Assembly (NCBI RefSeq): GCF_047238125.1
Contig: NZ_JBDFMH010000001.1
Span: forward strand, 3,038,001 to 3,102,000
Source of the DNA: JBDFMH01 sp047238125
GTDB taxonomy: Bacteria > Pseudomonadota > Alphaproteobacteria > Sphingomonadales > Sphingomonadaceae
Reading direction: 5' to 3'
DNA: 64,000 nucleotides
Shown: piece by piece, positions 1 to 7,361 of the stretch
How the letters are laid out: every line of letters begins with the position of its first letter
How positions within the stretch are numbered: position 1 is the stretch's first letter
Program-made: the position numbers and the translations under genes
Notes under the pieces: model-generated
The model's database searches: none
The model's input: the letters and a program-made list of their open reading frames with translations, nothing else
What the model was told of the DNA's origin: nothing

Positions 1-154
1 TGGCCAGCAGCGATGGCGGCAGCTGCACCGGCGGCGCGGCGGCGATTTCGGCCGCATTCGGATCGACCGGGTTCGCGTTGATCGTCTCGGGCTCCGAATT
101 GCAGGCGGCGAGCGCCAGGAGCGGGAGGGCGGAGAGCGGGATAAGCTTGTTCAT
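1..154 (-). CDS. Putative lipoprotein, 3' end outside window (partial)
   Basis: Only the first 51 codons are present; the gene runs off the left edge. The N-terminus starts MNKLIPLSA and continues with a hydrophobic stretch ending in LAAC, a lipobox, so Cys20 or so is probably lipidated and the protein held in the periplasm or outer membrane. The visible mature part is Ala/Pro/Asn-rich with no recognisable domain. Function unknown. The ATG is the only start that gives a complete signal peptide. Confidence 0.6.
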   Translation of the reverse strand, partial: MNKLIPLSALPLLALAACNSEPETINANPVDPNAAEIAAAPPVQLPPSLLA

Positions 155-180
155 GACGCCGCTGACTTTGCGGACTGTTC

Positions 181-199
181 CTGTCGCGTCAAGCGACAG
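181..199 (-). terminator. Hairpin downstream of the Y-family polymerase gene
   Basis: A perfect 7-bp inverted repeat (CTGTCGC / GCGACAG, 5-nt loop) lies between the end of the polymerase gene and the start of the lipoprotein. There is no clear U-run, so it may be a weak terminator or a leader hairpin of the lipoprotein mRNA. Confidence 0.3.
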
Positions 200-273
200 A
201 TTCGCAACTTCGCAACACGGCAGGCGCGAAGCTGCAGCGGCGGGCTGCGAAAAAACACGCCGTCGTCCAGCGA

Positions 274-1566
274 TCATTCATGAAATTCGGCGAGTTCTGG
301 GATGCGCCCGAACGCGATCTTGCTGCCGACGCGATCGATCCGGCCGCCGGTCGCCGGGCCCAGCGTCACTGCGTTGCGGCCGAACCGTTCGTTGATCCGG
401 TCCATCGCGCGCGCCAGATGAAGCGTGCGCGCCTCGCGCGCCAGCGGATCATCGGCGGCGAGATGCGCGAACAGCGATCCTTGCTCGCCCTGCACGGGGG
501 CAAGCTCGGTCAGCGCGATGCCGATCCGGCGGAGCTGGCCGCCCCCGGGCCGCGCCCGCGCCTCCGCGGCCAGCCGCGGCCAGATCAGATCGAGCGCTGC
601 GAGGATACGGAAACTATCCTCGGTCGCGGGCAGCCGGGCCGAGCCATGCCACTTGCCGCGATCCACTTCGAACAGCGCATCGACGGTGAGCAGGGATGCG
701 GCATAGCGCGCGCGGCGGAGCCGGCTGCCCGCCTTGAGCGCCAGCCGCCGGGCGGTCAGCCGCGCGGCTTCCAGCCCGCGCTGCGATGGCGAGAGGACAT
801 GGCTGTGGCCGATGCTGCGCGTCTGCGTCGGCTTGTCGGGCAGATCATGGCCGTGCAGCGCATACCAGAGCCGATCGCCGTTCACGCCGCCCCAGGCATC
901 GCCGGCATCGCGCGGGCGGCGCGCGCAATAGGCCTCGATATCGAGGATCCCCTCGCGCGCCAGCCGTCGTTCCATGTTGGCGCCGATGCCGCTGATGTCG
1001 CGCAGCTTCAGCGCATAGAGCCGTTGCGGCAGTTCGTGCGCCTGCAGCATCACCAGCCCGTCGGGCTTCTGCATATCGGAGGCGAGCTTGGCGAGCAGCC
1101 GGTTGGGCGCGATCCCGATCGAGGAGCGCAGGCACACGCCCACGTTGCGCGCGATGCCGGCCTTGATCCGCCCGGCCAGAGCGATCGCGGCGGCGGGATC
1201 ATTCTCGTTATCCGCCAGCCGGCAGGCCACTTCGTCGATCGAGCAGACCTTGGTGACGGGGATGTGCTTCCACACCTCTTCAACGATCGCGTCGTGGAAC
1301 TCGACATAGCGTTTGTGATCGGCCGGCACGATGATCAGGTCACGGCATTTCTGCTTCGCTTCCCAGACCGGCGTGCCGGTCGAGATGCCGAATGCCTTCG
1401 CTTCATAGGAGGCGGCGATCGCGACCGTCGTATCACTGTCCACCGGGGCCACGAGGATCGGACGCCCGCGTAGCGCGGGATCGACCTGCTGCTCCACACT
1501 GGCGAAATAGCTGTTCAGATCCAGGAACAGCCAGCGCAGCGGGCGAGGGAGCGACTCGAAGCTCAT
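274..1566 (-). CDS. Y-family (DinB/ImpB-type) DNA polymerase, SOS controlled
   Basis: A 430-aa translesion polymerase of the UmuC/DinB superfamily. The N-terminal palm has the metal-binding Asp in LDLNSYFASVE (D16) and the SIDE catalytic signature (residues 109–112, D111/E112). A helix-hairpin-helix-like segment (LRDISGIGANMERRL, about 188–202) follows, then the little-finger region. QGSLF at 362–366 resembles the sliding-clamp-binding motif QL(S/D)LF. The residues after SIDE (VACRL) differ from the usual AYLD of DinB, so this is a divergent sphingomonad-type subfamily, often mislabelled type VI secretion protein ImpB. A GTTC-N7-GTTC site directly upstream points to LexA control. Confidence 0.85.
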   Translation of the reverse strand: MSFESLPRPLRWLFLDLNSYFASVEQQVDPALRGRPILVAPVDSDTTVAIAASYEAKAFGISTGTPVWEAKQKCRDLIIVPADHKRYVEFHDAIVEEVWKHIPVTKVCSIDEVACRLADNENDPAAAIALAGRIKAGIARNVGVCLRSSIGIAPNRLLAKLASDMQKPDGLVMLQAHELPQRLYALKLRDISGIGANMERRLAREGILDIEAYCARRPRDAGDAWGGVNGDRLWYALHGHDLPDKPTQTRSIGHSHVLSPSQRGLEAARLTARRLALKAGSRLRRARYAASLLTVDALFEVDRGKWHGSARLPATEDSFRILAALDLIWPRLAAEARARPGGGQLRRIGIALTELAPVQGEQGSLFAHLAADDPLAREARTLHLARAMDRINERFGRNAVTLGPATGGRIDRVGSKIAFGRIPELAEFHE

Positions 1567-1584
1567 CGCAACAGTTTATCTGAA

Positions 1585-1599
1585 GAACAAAAAAGGAAC
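1585..1599 (-). promoter_or_regulatory. Alphaproteobacterial LexA (SOS) box
   Basis: The sequence GAAC-AAAAAAG-GAAC on the plus strand reads GTTC-N7-GTTC on the minus strand, the direct-repeat consensus bound by LexA in alphaproteobacteria. It ends 18 bases before the ATG of the Y-family polymerase gene, where a repressor would block its promoter. The match to both half-sites is exact; binding is inferred. Confidence 0.75.
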
Positions 1600-1639
1600 A
1601 GTCTTGACGCTGCCGCCGCCCGGCCCGACAAGCGCCGCC

Positions 1640-2101
1640 ATGACGATCGACTCCCACCTCGCCGCGCTCGGCATCGACCTGCCTGCACCAGCCGCCCCCG
1701 TCGCCGCCTATGTGCCGACCGTGGAGGTGGGCGGGCTGATCCATGTATCGGGCCAGCTGCCGTTCCTGGATGGCGCGCTGATGACCGGGCGGTTGGGCGA
1801 GGACCGCGACGAGGCCTTTGGCCGGCAGGCGGCGGAGCGCTGCGGCGTAATGTTGCTGGCGCAGATCAAGGCGGCGCTGGGCTCGCTCGACCGGGTCGAG
1901 CGGGTGGTGAAGCTGGGCGTGTTCTGCGCATCCGCGGACGGGTTCACCGATCAGCCCAAGGTAGCCAACGGCGCGTCGGAACTGATGGTGGCGGTGTTCG
2001 GCGATGCCGGGCGCCATGCCCGCAGCGCAGTGGGCGTGCCGGTGCTGCCGCTGGGCGCGGTGGTCGAGGTCGATGCCGTCTTCGCCGTTCGCCCCGCTTG
2101 A
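1640..2101 (+). CDS. RidA family (YjgF/YER057c) protein
   Basis: A 153-aa RidA-like protein. The family folds as a trimeric barrel that hydrolyses reactive enamine/imine intermediates made by PLP enzymes, although this longer subfamily is often of unknown substrate. Family features are GLIHVSGQLP near the N-terminus and the C-terminal PLGAVVEVDAVFAV strand. ATG is chosen because homologues begin near MTIDSHLAALGI. A TTG 36 bases upstream has an AAGGA in front of it, but that AAGGA lies inside the SOS box, so I discount it. It overlaps the next gene by 29 bases, suggesting coupled translation. Confidence 0.8.
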   Translation: MTIDSHLAALGIDLPAPAAPVAAYVPTVEVGGLIHVSGQLPFLDGALMTGRLGEDRDEAFGRQAAERCGVMLLAQIKAALGSLDRVERVVKLGVFCASADGFTDQPKVANGASELMVAVFGDAGRHARSAVGVPVLPLGAVVEVDAVFAVRPA

Positions 2102-2837
2102 TCGCGCGCTGGCGCCGGCGCCGGGCGACGCCCGTACCGCGTTCCTGAAGACCCAGCCGTTCGCGCATCGCGGGCTGCACGGCGCGGGCCGGATCGAGAA
2201 TAGCCGTGCTGCATTCGATGCGGCCATCGCCGCCGGCCACGGTATCGAACTTGACGTGCAGGCCAGCCGCGATGGCGAGGCGTTCGTGTTTCACGACGCC
2301 ATGCTGGATCGGCTGACCGACGAGAGCGGCCCGATCACCGACCGGACCGCTGCGATGCTGGATCGGGTGCGACTGCGCGGCACAGACGAGCCGATCCCCA
2401 GCCTGCACGCGGCGCTGGTGCAGGTGCTGGGCCGGGTACCGGTGCTGATCGAGGTGAAGTCAGCGGGCCGATCGGTCGCCGCGCTCTGCCTGGCGGTGCA
2501 CCGTGCGCTGGAGGGGTATCGCGGGCCGGTGGCGGTGATGAGCTTCAACCCCGAGATCGGCCACTGGTTCGCCGAACATTCACCGCGCACGCTGCGCGGG
2601 CTGGTGGTGAGCGAGGAGGGCAAGCAGGGCAAGCGCGGCGCGGCCGAGCGGCGGCTCTCGCTCTGGCGATCGAAGGCCGAATTCCTGGCCTATGACATTC
2701 GCGACCTGCCAAGCCGCTTTGCCGCCGAACAGCGCGCGCGCGGCTTGCCGGTGGTGACCTGGACGGTGCGCGATGCCGCGGCCGAGCAGGTGGCGCTGAT
2801 CCACGCCGACGAGATCATCTACGAGCGGACTGCGTGA
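2073..2837 (+). CDS. Glycerophosphodiester phosphodiesterase
   Basis: A 254-aa GDPD-family hydrolase (TIM barrel) that cleaves glycerophosphodiesters to sn-glycerol-3-phosphate and an alcohol. The catalytic set is visible: HRG (H32, R33), E43-N44, IELDV (E59, D61) and FHD (H74, D75). EVKS and the C-terminal TWTV strand also fit the family. No signal peptide is present, so it is probably cytoplasmic. The start lies inside the ridA end; an earlier in-frame ATG would add an improbable Cys/Trp-rich leader. Confidence 0.88.
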   Translation: MPSSPFAPLDRALAPAPGDARTAFLKTQPFAHRGLHGAGRIENSRAAFDAAIAAGHGIELDVQASRDGEAFVFHDAMLDRLTDESGPITDRTAAMLDRVRLRGTDEPIPSLHAALVQVLGRVPVLIEVKSAGRSVAALCLAVHRALEGYRGPVAVMSFNPEIGHWFAEHSPRTLRGLVVSEEGKQGKRGAAERRLSLWRSKAEFLAYDIRDLPSRFAAEQRARGLPVVTWTVRDAAAEQVALIHADEIIYERTA

Positions 2838-2858
2838 ACCTGCCCTCCACCCACCATC

Positions 2859-2938
2859 GTCATCCCGGCGGAAGCCGGGATCCAGGGTTTCGGGCATCGG
2901 CGTTCGTGGCTTTGGATCCCGGCGTTCGCCGGGATGAC
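2859..2938. repeat. Palindromic intergenic repeat, family A copy 1
   Basis: An 80-base element with mirrored ends (GTCATCCCGGCG ... CGCCGGGATGAC), each arm being itself a small hairpin (CCCGGC-GGAA-GCCGGG type). A closely similar copy lies after the TonB receptor gene. This is the REP/BIME style of dispersed repeat common in sphingomonad intergenic DNA. It sits between two co-directional genes. Confidence 0.75.
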
Positions 2939-2949
2939 AGCGGCGGGCG

Positions 2950-4080
2950 ATGAGCGACCTCGTCGCGGGGCTGGGAGAGGGGGTGGCGGCGTTCGATCCT
3001 GCCGACTGGGATGCGTGCGCAGGCGGGGCCAATCCGTTCGTGAGCCACGCCTTTCTTTCCGCGCTGGAGGATTCGGGCAGCGCCGTGCCGCGTGCGGGCT
3101 GGCAACCGGTGCCGATCGCGATCGACGGGGCGGAGGGGCGGCTGGCGGCGGCGATGCCGGCCTATCTGAAGAGCCACAGCCAGGGCGAATATGTGTTCGA
3201 TCATGGCTGGGCGGATGCCTGGACGCGCGCGGGCGGCGATTATTATCCGAAGCTGCAGATCGCGGTGCCGTTCAGCCCGGTGCCGGGACCGCGGCTATTG
3301 TCTGCCGACCCCCTGCTGAAGCGCGGGCTGATCCAGGCGGCGGAGGCGGTGGTGCGCCAGCACGATCTGTCGTCCGCGCACGCGACGTTCATCGATCCCG
3401 GCGAGGTGGCGCTGTTCGAGGCGGCGGGCTGGCTGATCCGCACCGATCGCCAGTTCCACTGGACGAACGACGGCTATGCCGGGTTCGACGATTTCCTGGG
3501 CGCGCTGGCATCGCGCAAGCGCAAGGCGATCCGCAAGGAGCGGGCGGCGGCCGTCGCGGGACTGGAGATCGTGCACCTGACCGGCGACGCGATCGAACGC
3601 TGCCACTGGGATGCCTTCTGGCATTTCTACCAGGACACCGGCGCCCGGAAATGGGGCCGCCCCTATCTGACCCGCCGCTTCTTCGACCTGCTGGGCGAGC
3701 GGATGGCGGACAAGGTGCTGCTGGTGCTGGCGCTGCGCGGCGGACAGCCGATCGCCGGCGCGTTGAACCTGATCGGGGCGGACACGCTGTACGGCCGCTA
3801 CTGGGGCGCGCGCGAAGACGTGCCCTTCCTTCATTTCGAGCTCTGCTATTATCAGGCGATCGATGCCGCGATCGCGCGCGGTCTGGCGCGGGTGGAGGCG
3901 GGCGCGCAGGGCGAGCACAAGCTGGCGCGCGGCTATGTGGCGACGCCGACCTTTTCGGCGCACTTCATTCCCGACCCCGGTTTCCGCCGCGCGGTCGCCG
4001 AGTTCCTGGCGCGCGAGCGCGACGCGGTGGCGCGCGAGATCGAGTTTCTGGGCGAGCTGGCGCCGTTCAGGAAGGGTTAG
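2950..4080 (+). CDS. FemAB-like GNAT-fold protein (DUF482 family)
   Basis: A 376-aa cytoplasmic protein of the FemAB_like family (PF04339), a double-GNAT acyltransferase fold related to peptidoglycan-bridge aminoacyl transferases. Characteristic segments are NPFVSHAFL near the N-terminus, the basic RKRKAIRKER stretch in the middle, GRYWGA and the C-terminal GAQGEHKLARGY signature. The length is normal for the family. The substrate in alphaproteobacteria is unknown; the older name is peptidogalycan biosynthesis protein. Confidence 0.8.
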   Translation: MSDLVAGLGEGVAAFDPADWDACAGGANPFVSHAFLSALEDSGSAVPRAGWQPVPIAIDGAEGRLAAAMPAYLKSHSQGEYVFDHGWADAWTRAGGDYYPKLQIAVPFSPVPGPRLLSADPLLKRGLIQAAEAVVRQHDLSSAHATFIDPGEVALFEAAGWLIRTDRQFHWTNDGYAGFDDFLGALASRKRKAIRKERAAAVAGLEIVHLTGDAIERCHWDAFWHFYQDTGARKWGRPYLTRRFFDLLGERMADKVLLVLALRGGQPIAGALNLIGADTLYGRYWGAREDVPFLHFELCYYQAIDAAIARGLARVEAGAQGEHKLARGYVATPTFSAHFIPDPGFRRAVAEFLARERDAVAREIEFLGELAPFRKG

Positions 4081-4081
4081 G

Positions 4082-4378
4082 TCAGGCGGCCTGGCGCGTG
4101 GTGGCCGACAGCCAGGCGCGGGCCTGGCGCTGCGCCTCGGCGATTTCGCGTGCGCTCATCTCGTCGGCGATCTCGGCGCGGCATTCCTGCGCGCGGACCG
4201 AGCCGCGCACCGCGGCCAGGTTGAACCATTTGTGCGCCTCGATCAGATCGACCCCGATCCCGCCGCTGCCCGAGGAATAGGCCATGCCGAGATCGAGATA
4301 GGCATCGATATCGCCGCGCGCCGCATCGGCGATCAGGCTGTCGAGGAAGAAGGAAGCCGTCTTGAAGCTGTGCGCCAT
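4082..4378 (-). CDS. Sel1-repeat-like small protein
   Basis: A 98-aa protein with one or two Sel1/TPR-like helical hairpins: AYLDLGMAYSSG, then IEAHKWFNLAAVRGS, then AQECRAEI. Such solenoids mediate protein contacts. MAHSFKTAS is chosen as start because it gives the compact form; two upstream in-frame ATGs would add 5 or 16 residues. It is convergent with the FemAB-like gene, with the two stop codons nearly touching. Role unknown. Confidence 0.65.
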   Translation of the reverse strand: MAHSFKTASFFLDSLIADAARGDIDAYLDLGMAYSSGSGGIGVDLIEAHKWFNLAAVRGSVRAQECRAEIADEMSAREIAEAQRQARAWLSATTRQAA

Positions 4379-4474
4379 CGGATTTCGTCCCATTGGATGA
4401 AGGGACAATGGCCGCTGAGTCGCCAAGAAATGGTTAACGCGAAAAATACTGTGTTTCGAAGCGGTTGAGCCCCG

Positions 4475-5116
4475 TCAGTCGCGTCCCGCACGCAGTGCCG
4501 CAGCCGCCGCGAACGGCGCGATCGCGACCAGTGCGAGCGCGGTGGCGGCCAGCAGTTTCAAGCCGCCGGCATCGACCGCGCCGAGCGATCCGGCACCGAA
4601 GATCAGGATCGGGATCGCCAGCGGCAGCATCAACAGTCCGGCCAGCGCTCCCGCCCCGCGCAACCCTGCGGTGAAGGCCGCAGTCATCACACCAAGGGCT
4701 GCGAGCGCGGGCGTGCCGAGCAACAGCCCGAGCTCGATCTTCACGAGGCTCGCGCCGTCCAGCCGCAGCAGCGCGGCGCCGGGCAACGCTGCCAGCAACA
4801 GCGGCGGCCCGAACGCCAGCCAGTGCGCGACGATCCGCGCAGTCATCGCCAGTTCTTCGGACAGGCCGCGCACGGCAAGTTGATCGAACAGTCCCGATTC
4901 GACATCGGGCGCGACCAGCCGATCGACCGGCAGCAGCGCCGCCAGCAGCGCCGCCATCCACAGTGCGCCGCCGCCGGTGCGCGCCAACAGCGCGGCATCG
5001 GGGCCGACCGCGAACGGGAACAGCGTGGCGACCAGCAGGAAGAAGGCGATCGGCAGCGCTACCCCGCCGCCGCGCCAAGCCGCCGCCAGATCGCGCTTGA
5101 CCAGGGTTAGGAACAT
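4475..5116 (-). CDS. ccmB: Heme exporter protein CcmB
   Basis: A 213-aa integral membrane protein, the permease of the CcmAB(CD) transporter in system I cytochrome c maturation, which works with CcmE in heme handling at the inner membrane. It has about six hydrophobic segments. The N-terminus LVKRDLAAAWR and the ESGLFDQLAVRGLS loop are typical. It lies downstream of ccmA with a 100-base gap that holds a palindromic repeat. ccmC and the other ccm genes are not in this window. Confidence 0.9.
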   Translation of the reverse strand: MFLTLVKRDLAAAWRGGGVALPIAFFLLVATLFPFAVGPDAALLARTGGGALWMAALLAALLPVDRLVAPDVESGLFDQLAVRGLSEELAMTARIVAHWLAFGPPLLLAALPGAALLRLDGASLVKIELGLLLGTPALAALGVMTAAFTAGLRGAGALAGLLMLPLAIPILIFGAGSLGAVDAGGLKLLAATALALVAIAPFAAAAALRAGRD

Positions 5117-5180
5117 GGGCGGGGCCGATGCATGGACGGCATTTGACGGCTATCGCGGGTGACACATCTTCCAGACATGG

Positions 5181-5200
5181 GCCCCTGCCTGCGCAGGGGC
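5181..5200. repeat. Palindromic repeat between ccmA and ccmB
   Basis: A perfect 8-bp inverted repeat, GCCCCTGC-CTGC-GCAGGGGC, with CATGG/GACGG flanks, of the kind scattered through sphingomonad genomes. It separates two genes that are normally nearly contiguous and could form a stem in their shared mRNA. Confidence 0.55.
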
Positions 5201-5216
5201 GACGGGAGCGGGAGGC

Positions 5217-5795
5217 TCACGCCAACACCACTTCGCGGGCATCCGCCAGGCCGATCGGCTGGTGGGTGGCGGCCAGCACGATGCCGCCGGCGGCGCGGTG
5301 CGCCGCCATCGCCGTGGCCAGCCGGTCGAGCGAGGCCGTATCGAGACCGTTGCCGGGCTCGTCGAGCAGCCAGATCGCCGCGCCGCCGGCGATCGTGCGC
5401 GCAAGCGCGGCGCGCTTGCGCTGGCCGGTGGAGAGCATCCGCACCGGCACGTCGGCAAGCGCCGCGATCCCCATCGCATCGAGCGCGGCGGTGACCGCGC
5501 CCCCATCCACCCCGTCGAGCCGCGCCCAGAAGCCGAGCGCCTGCGACAGCGGCAGCGCCGCATCGAGCGCGGCGGCCTCGGCCGTGAGCGCGAGCCTGCC
5601 TTCGCGCGCGATGCTGCCGGCGGCAGGTGCCAGCAACCCCGCCGCCAGCCGCAGCAGGCTGGACTTGCCGACGCCATTGGGGCCGGTGACGAGCGCGGCC
5701 TCCCCGGCATCCAGCGCGAACGAGAGGCCCTCGAACAGCAGGCGATCGCCGCGCAGGCAAGCGACCCGATCGAACGCCACCCGCGCCGCGATCAT
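5217..5795 (-). CDS. ccmA: Heme ABC exporter ATP-binding protein CcmA
   Basis: A 192-aa ABC ATPase that powers CcmB and release of holo-CcmE during cytochrome c biogenesis. Walker A is GPNGVGKSS (38–46). The signature LSTGQRKR has the diverged Thr typical of CcmA in place of LSGGQ, and Walker B is IWLLDEPGNGLD. Its ATG overlaps the stop of the metallopeptidase gene by 4 bases, so the two are co-translated. Confidence 0.9.
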   Translation of the reverse strand: MIAARVAFDRVACLRGDRLLFEGLSFALDAGEAALVTGPNGVGKSSLLRLAAGLLAPAAGSIAREGRLALTAEAAALDAALPLSQALGFWARLDGVDGGAVTAALDAMGIAALADVPVRMLSTGQRKRAALARTIAGGAAIWLLDEPGNGLDTASLDRLATAMAAHRAAGGIVLAATHQPIGLADAREVVLA

Positions 5796-6187
5796 CCGGC
5801 GGCATCCTCCAGCGCGTGCATATCACCGTCGGACAGGCCGAAATGATGCCCCGCCTCGTGCACCACGACATGGGTGATCAGCGCTTCCAGGCCCACCCCG
5901 GTCTCGATCCATTCCAGCAGCAGCGGCAGCCGGAACAGGTGGATCATGTCGGGCAGCGCACCCGAATCCGCGATCGATTTCTGTCCGACCGCGACGCCGG
6001 TGTAGAGCCCGGTCAGCTCCCACGCGTCCGCGATGCCCATTTCCGCGAGCACGTCTTCTTCCGCGAAATCCTCGACACGGACAATCACGCCATCGAGCAG
6101 CGCGCGGAAGGCATCGGGAAGCCGCGCGATTGCGGTGCGGGCCAGCGCGTCGAGCTCTTCGGCAGTGGGGGCGTGTCGATCGGCCAT
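5792..6187 (-). CDS. Zincin-like metallopeptidase family protein
   Basis: A 131-aa cytoplasmic member of the possible-zinc-metallopeptidase family (PF06262). The zinc site is HEAGHHFGLSD (HExxH 110–114, followed by the glycine/aspartate expected of metzincin-like folds). ATG is preferred over the TTG just before it. It is the first gene of an operon with ccmA and ccmB (4-base overlap). Natural substrate unknown. The position next to ccm genes is common in sphingomonads, but I infer no functional link. Confidence 0.8.
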   Translation of the reverse strand: MADRHAPTAEELDALARTAIARLPDAFRALLDGVIVRVEDFAEEDVLAEMGIADAWELTGLYTGVAVGQKSIADSGALPDMIHLFRLPLLLEWIETGVGLEALITHVVVHEAGHHFGLSDGDMHALEDAAG

Positions 6188-6243
6188 CAAGGCTGGACCT
6201 AACCGCCGCGCCGGGCATAGTCGAGCAGGCGAAAGGGAGAGAG

Positions 6244-6534
6244 ATGATCGAACCGCTGAACGACGAGGAACGCGCCGACGCGCTGGACGGACTGCCCGAT
6301 TGGGATCTGGACGATGCGCGCGACGCGATCCGGCGCAGTTTCGTGTTCGCCGATTTCGCCGAGGCGTTCGGCTTCATGGCGCGAGTGGCGCTGATCGCGG
6401 AAAAGGCGGATCATCATCCCGAATGGAGCAATGTCTGGAACCGGGTGGATATCCTGCTGACCACGCACGACGCCGGCGGCCTTTCCACCCGCGATATCGA
6501 GCTGGCCGAAGCGATCGACGCGATCGCGGGGTGA
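6244..6534 (+). CDS. phhB: Pterin-4a-carbinolamine dehydratase
   Basis: A 96-aa PhhB/DCoH family protein that dehydrates 4a-hydroxytetrahydrobiopterin, recycling the cofactor of phenylalanine hydroxylase. The diagnostic motif KADHHPEWSNVWNRV, then LTTHDAGGLS, is complete, and the length is typical. An AGGGAGAG stretch gives a good ribosome-binding site. The stop overlaps the GTG of the following ATPase gene, so the two are co-transcribed although unrelated in function. Confidence 0.92.
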   Translation: MIEPLNDEERADALDGLPDWDLDDARDAIRRSFVFADFAEAFGFMARVALIAEKADHHPEWSNVWNRVDILLTTHDAGGLSTRDIELAEAIDAIAG

Positions 6535-7283
6535 GCGGGCCGGCGATCCGTTTCGATGCGGTAACCGTGCGCCACGGCACGCTGGTGGCGGTCGACGCCG
6601 TGTCGCTGGAGATCGCGGCCGGCAGCTTCGTGGCGCTGGTCGGCGCGTCGGGATCGGGCAAGTCGACGCTGCTGAAGACGATCAACCGGCTGGTGCTGCC
6701 GGATGCGGGGCGGGTGCTGCTCGATGGGGCCGATAACGCGGCCCAGCCGGTCCATCTGCTGCGGCGATCGATCGGCTATGTGTTCCAGAATATCGGCCTG
6801 TTCCCGCACCGCGACGTGGCCGCCAACATCGCGCTGGTCGCCCGGCTAGTGGGGCGCGAGGCCGATGTCGGCGCGCTGCTCGATCTGGTCGGCCTGCCGC
6901 GCGCGGTGGCCGGGCGGATGCCGGCGGCGCTTTCGGGCGGGCAGCAGCAGCGTGTGGGGGTGGCGCGCGCGCTGGCGGGCGGGCAATCCCTGTTGCTGAT
7001 GGACGAGCCGTTCGGCGCGCTCGATCCCGTGACGCGCGATGCGCTGGGCCGGGCGGTGCGCGATCTGCACGGGCGGCTGGGGCTGACCACGATCCTGGTG
7101 ACACACGACATGGCCGAAGCGCTGCTGCTGGCGGATCGGGTGCTGGTGATGGCGGCCGGGCGGATCGTGGCGGATGCGACGCCGGCCGTGATGCTGGCGG
7201 GCGGTGCCGGCCCCGAGGCGGACGCGCTGGTGGCGGTGCCGCGCGCGCAGGCGGCAGCGCTGGCCGCGATGGGCGCGCGCTGA
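6531..7283 (+). CDS. ABC transporter ATP-binding protein, osmoprotectant (OpuCA/ProV) type
   Basis: A 250-aa ABC ATPase. Walker A is GASGSGKST, the signature LSGGQQQR, Walker B LLLMDEPFGALDP, and the H-loop TILVTHD. The VFQNIGLFPH segment is typical of quaternary-amine and osmoprotectant importers. It lacks the C-terminal CBS domains that sense ionic strength in OpuCA/OpuAA. It starts at GTG overlapping the phhB stop (GTGA). No permease is adjacent; the likely partner is the permease–binding-protein fusion about 4 kb downstream on the other strand. Confidence 0.83.
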   Translation: MSGPAIRFDAVTVRHGTLVAVDAVSLEIAAGSFVALVGASGSGKSTLLKTINRLVLPDAGRVLLDGADNAAQPVHLLRRSIGYVFQNIGLFPHRDVAANIALVARLVGREADVGALLDLVGLPRAVAGRMPAALSGGQQQRVGVARALAGGQSLLLMDEPFGALDPVTRDALGRAVRDLHGRLGLTTILVTHDMAEALLLADRVLVMAAGRIVADATPAVMLAGGAGPEADALVAVPRAQAAALAAMGAR

Positions 7284-7361
7284 TTTCGCGCTTCCCAAGC
7301 CGACCTGCGCGTGGTTGATGCCCGGCGGGGCGACCAGAGACTTGATAACAGGGAGATTGAG

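Noticed and set aside
274..1566. Type VI secretion protein label often given to this family
   Set aside because: Sequence has polymerase palm and SIDE motifs; the ImpB name comes from the plasmid UV-protection gene, not from secretion.
1604..1639. TTG start for the RidA gene with AAGGA in front
   Set aside because: The AAGGA is part of the SOS box of the divergent polymerase gene, and family members begin at the later ATG.
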